Assembly: GCF_024600715.1 (NCBI RefSeq)
Contig: NZ_CP102332.1
Location: 930,001-994,000 of the forward strand
Origin: Streptomyces changanensis
GTDB lineage: Bacteria > Actinomycetota > Actinomycetes > Streptomycetales > Streptomycetaceae
DNA: 64,000 nucleotides
Direction: 5' to 3'
Shown in pieces: positions 60,971-64,000 of the stretch (position 1 is the first letter of the stretch; each line of letters begins with the position of its first letter). The translations under genes were made by a program, and so were the position numbers. The notes under the pieces are model-generated. The model saw only the letters and a list, made by a program, of their open reading frames with translations. It was not told the origin of the DNA and searched no databases.

Positions 60971-62077
60971 CTACAGCGCGAGCAGCTCCTTGGTCGTGAT
61001 GGTGAGTAGCTCGGGTCCGCCGTCCGCCTCCTGGCGCACGACGAGCGTGTCATCGATCCGGACCCCGCCCCGTCCCGGGAGGTGAACCCCTGGTTCGACG
61101 GTGACCGGCACGCAAGCGTCCAGTTTACCCATGGCCGAGGGGGACAACTGCGGGTCCTCCTGGATTTCGAGGCCGACACCGTGGCCGAGGCTCGGTGCGA
61201 GGGAGGCTCCGTGGCCCGCCGCGTCGAGGAGTTGGCGGGCCGCCCGGTCCACGTCGCGGTAGGCGGTGCCCGGGGCGAGCGCCTCCCGCGCGGCGCGCTG
61301 GGCGGCGAAGACGAGGTCGTACAGCTCGACCTGCCAGTCGGCGGGGGCCGTGCCGATGACGAACGTCCGGCCGATTTCGCAGCGGTACCCGCGGTAGTCC
61401 GCGCCGAGGCAGACGGAGAGGAAGTCGCCCTCCTCGACACGGCGGTCCGTGGGGCGGTGGCCACCGCGTCCCGAGTGGGGGCCGGTGGCGACGGAGGTGG
61501 GGAAGGCGGGGCCGTCGGCGCCGTGGTCGACGAGACGCCGCTCCAGCTCCAGGGCCAGGTGGCGTTCGGTGCGGCCGACCAGGATCGACTCCAGGAGCTC
61601 GCCGAGGGCCTGGTCGGTGATCTCGGCGGCGATGCGCAGACAGGTGATCTCGTCGTCGTCCTTGACGACGCGTTCCTGTTCGACGGCGTTGCCGAGGTCC
61701 CCGAGGCGCAGCTGCGGGGCGGCGGAGCCGAGCGCCCGGTAGCGGGCGACGCTCAGGTGGTGCTCCTCCACGGCGAGCCCGTCGGCACCGCTCCGCTGGG
61801 CCAGGTCGGCCGCGGCGACGGCCGGGTCACCACCGGCGGACGGCAGCACGACCTGCCGCAGCCCCTCGTCGACGCGCCCCTCGGTGGGATCGTCGCCCGG
61901 CGCGCGGGGAGACAGCAGTACGTCGTCCTCCGCGCCGATCAGCAGGACGGAGCCGGGCGGCGAGCCGCCCGCGAGGTAGCGGACGTTGGCGGGGCGGGAG
62001 ACCAGCGCCGCCGCGGATCCGGCCGCCGCGCACCGGCCGCGCAGCCGCCCGCGGCGGTCCGCAAACACCTGGGACAT
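60971..62077 (-). CDS. Peptidase M24 (aminopeptidase P) family protein with altered metal ligands
   Basis: 368 residues from ATG 62077. The N-terminal creatinase-like domain is about 5-130 and the pita-bread domain about 135-368. The five metal-ligand positions of active M24 peptidases (D, D, H, E, E) read Cys223 (SVCLGADYRGY), Glu234 (RCEIGRTF), His299 (LGHGVGLEIQEDP), Glu328 (TVEPGVHLPG) and Asp342 (VRIDDTLVV). Three of five are substituted, so metal binding and Xaa-Pro peptidase activity are doubtful. It may be a regulatory or binding relative. It precedes efp on the same strand, as pepP does elsewhere. Confidence 0.88.
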   Translation of the reverse strand: MSQVFADRRGRLRGRCAAAGSAAALVSRPANVRYLAGGSPPGSVLLIGAEDDVLLSPRAPGDDPTEGRVDEGLRQVVLPSAGGDPAVAAADLAQRSGADGLAVEEHHLSVARYRALGSAAPQLRLGDLGNAVEQERVVKDDDEITCLRIAAEITDQALGELLESILVGRTERHLALELERRLVDHGADGPAFPTSVATGPHSGRGGHRPTDRRVEEGDFLSVCLGADYRGYRCEIGRTFVIGTAPADWQVELYDLVFAAQRAAREALAPGTAYRDVDRAARQLLDAAGHGASLAPSLGHGVGLEIQEDPQLSPSAMGKLDACVPVTVEPGVHLPGRGGVRIDDTLVVRQEADGGPELLTITTKELLAL

Positions 62078-62147
62078 GACCCGAGCCTACGAGCGCGGGC
62101 GAGACCCGGCAGTACGGAGGGGGCCGATCGGGACCGGCCCCCCTCGC

Positions 62148-63134
62148 TCACCAGCTCGGCGGGCTGGCCAGGGAACGGGCGAGGACGTCGTCGAGGGCCC
62201 GGGCCGTGGTCTCGACGTCGTAGTGGGAGTTGTCGATGATGGGCAGGCCGGAGGCGTGCCAGCCGGCCATGCGGCCGTGGATGCCGGCGACCTCCTCGTC
62301 GGAGAGCCGGCGGTTGCCGGAGCGCTCGGCGTTGCGCTCCAGGACGATCTCCAGACCGGGGAGGAGCACCACGGGCAGCAGGCCGGGGCCGACGTGGCGC
62401 TTCCAGCCGCCGAGTCCGACGACCGGGCGGTCGGGGAAGACGGCGTCGTCGAGGATGCAGGAGATGCCGTTGGCGAGGAAGTTCCGCGCGGCGAAGCCGC
62501 AGGTGCGGCGGGCCAGGCGGTACTGGGCCTCCGACTGGTCGTTCCACCCCGACTGGGGGTCGGCGAACCCGGCACACACCCACTCGCGCACGTCGTCGAG
62601 GCTGATGTGGGCCGTGGGGACGCGGCGGTGCTGCGCCCAGTACCGCGCGACGGTGGTCTTGCCGGCGCCCGCCGGGCCGATGAGGAGGACCGCGAGGGTG
62701 GCGGTGCCCGTGCCGGCGGTGGGGCCGGTGCCCGGCTCGGGGACCGGGGCCGTGACCGGCGCGCCCGCCGGGAGCCGGAGGTGGCCCGTCGTGTCGGGCG
62801 GGGGCGGCGCGGGTGCCGCGTGGGGCGCGGGGTGCGGGGACGTCCAGCCGCCGGGCGCCTGTCCGGGCTGCTGCTGGGGCGGGGGCGGCGCCTGCGGCAC
62901 GTGGCCGTGCGGGGCGTGCGGGGCCTGCGGACCGTGCGGGGCGTGCTGGCCGTGCGCGGGCGGGCCCTGCCGGCCCTGGGCGTGCGGGTCCTGCGGGGTG
63001 TGCGCGTGCGGCGCGGGGGGTCGGGCCGGGGGCGGGGGCGGCGGGCCCGGGTGGTGTCCCTGCTGGGCCCACCCGGCCGCCGCGTGCCCCGGCTGGTGGG
63101 GCGGCGGCAGCGGAGCCCCCACTGCGTGCTGCAT
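62148..63134 (-). CDS. P-loop ATP-binding protein with Pro/His-rich N-terminus
   Basis: 328 residues from ATG 63134. Residues 1-140 are a disordered Pro/His/Gln/Ala region (GHHPGPPPPPPARPPAPHAH and so on). A kinase-like P-loop domain follows: LLIGPAGAGKTTVARYWA (Walker A, about 150-167), ISLDDVREW (P2-type Asp pair), SGWNDQSEAQYRLARRTCGFAARNFLANGISCILDDAVFPDR, and VLLPGLEIVLERNAERSGNRRLSDE (lid Arg). This resembles AAA_33/zeta-type small-molecule kinases. The substrate is unknown. It lies between aroQ and the M24 gene on the same strand. Confidence 0.85.
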   Translation of the reverse strand: MQHAVGAPLPPPHQPGHAAAGWAQQGHHPGPPPPPPARPPAPHAHTPQDPHAQGRQGPPAHGQHAPHGPQAPHAPHGHVPQAPPPPQQQPGQAPGGWTSPHPAPHAAPAPPPPDTTGHLRLPAGAPVTAPVPEPGTGPTAGTGTATLAVLLIGPAGAGKTTVARYWAQHRRVPTAHISLDDVREWVCAGFADPQSGWNDQSEAQYRLARRTCGFAARNFLANGISCILDDAVFPDRPVVGLGGWKRHVGPGLLPVVLLPGLEIVLERNAERSGNRRLSDEEVAGIHGRMAGWHASGLPIIDNSHYDVETTARALDDVLARSLASPPSW

Positions 63135-63256
63135 CCGGTGCCACTCCGTCTCGTACGACTGACGCTGATCGGGCGGCCGTTCGGGGCGCCCGCCATCGAA
63201 CCGTACCCTCCCGCGCCGTCAGACGGTGAACGGCCCGGGAGGGTTCCGGCTGATCG

Positions 63257-64000
<744 letters not shown>

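Overview
The window is chromosomal DNA from a Streptomyces or very close relative. It has very high G+C, many GTG starts, genes joined by 4-base GTGA/ATGA overlaps, and a complete BldD, sIHF, PyrR-type pyr operon and actinobacterial-type PriA. From memory the core gene order matches the Streptomyces coelicolor rib-chitinase / guaB1-rpe-rsmB-fmt-priA-metK-coaBC-rpoZ-gmk-sIHF-pyr-bldD-nusB-efp-aroQ-aroB region. That comparison is recalled, not computed.

Layout. (1) 1-4837, minus strand: start of hisG, hisE, and a riboflavin operon ribD-ribE-ribM-ribBA-ribH behind an FMN riboswitch (4997-5123). (2) 5251-7830: a secreted GH18 chitinase behind paired DasR/chitinase-type 12-bp direct repeats. (3) 8037-15645: an ECF41-type sigma factor with an epimerase-like oxidoreductase, a ROK regulator divergent from an MFS transporter, a uracil-xanthine family permease and a DUF5995 protein. 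(4) 15606-20770: a lysine 2-monooxygenase/5-aminovaleramidase pair (davB, davA), an Lrp/AsnC regulator and a cationic amino-acid permease. Both promoter regions of this unit carry the same three-copy TTGCG array. (5) 20847-27892: an SGNH hydrolase, then a partner-switching stress module (rsbR-rsbS-rsbT, two PP2C phosphatases, an RsbW-like kinase) converging on a SigB/SigF-type sigma gene. SigB-type promoter motifs lie before rsbR and before the sigma gene.

(6) 28024-37439: guaB1 (probable GMP reductase), a SorC-type regulator, rpe, rsmB, fmt, a small HTH protein and priA. (7) 37689-42895: a lower-G+C four-gene island set between priA and metK. It encodes an XRE/TPR regulator, a TIR-domain protein with a Gly/His-rich tail, a degenerate P-loop NTPase-like protein and a two-TM protein. 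The last three are translationally coupled. The TIR tail and the NTPase N-terminus share the motif V-H-x-G-x-G-x-Q-x-N. Two genes of the island contain the rare TTA codon, which predicts bldA dependence. This island is the best candidate for an undescribed (defence or signalling) system.

(8) 42994-57855, minus strand: metK, coaBC, rpoZ, gmk, sIHF, then pyrR-pyrB-pyrC-orf-carA-carB-pyrD-pyrF, giving de novo UMP synthesis except pyrE. A PyrR-binding loop overlaps the pyrR Shine-Dalgarno. (9) 58054 to the end: bldD with its own palindromic operator, a 1.36-kb non-coding repeat region, nusB, efp, a peptidase-M24 homologue with altered metal ligands, a P-loop protein, aroQ and the 3' end of aroB. 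No rRNA, tRNA, insertion sequence, prophage or CRISPR array was seen.
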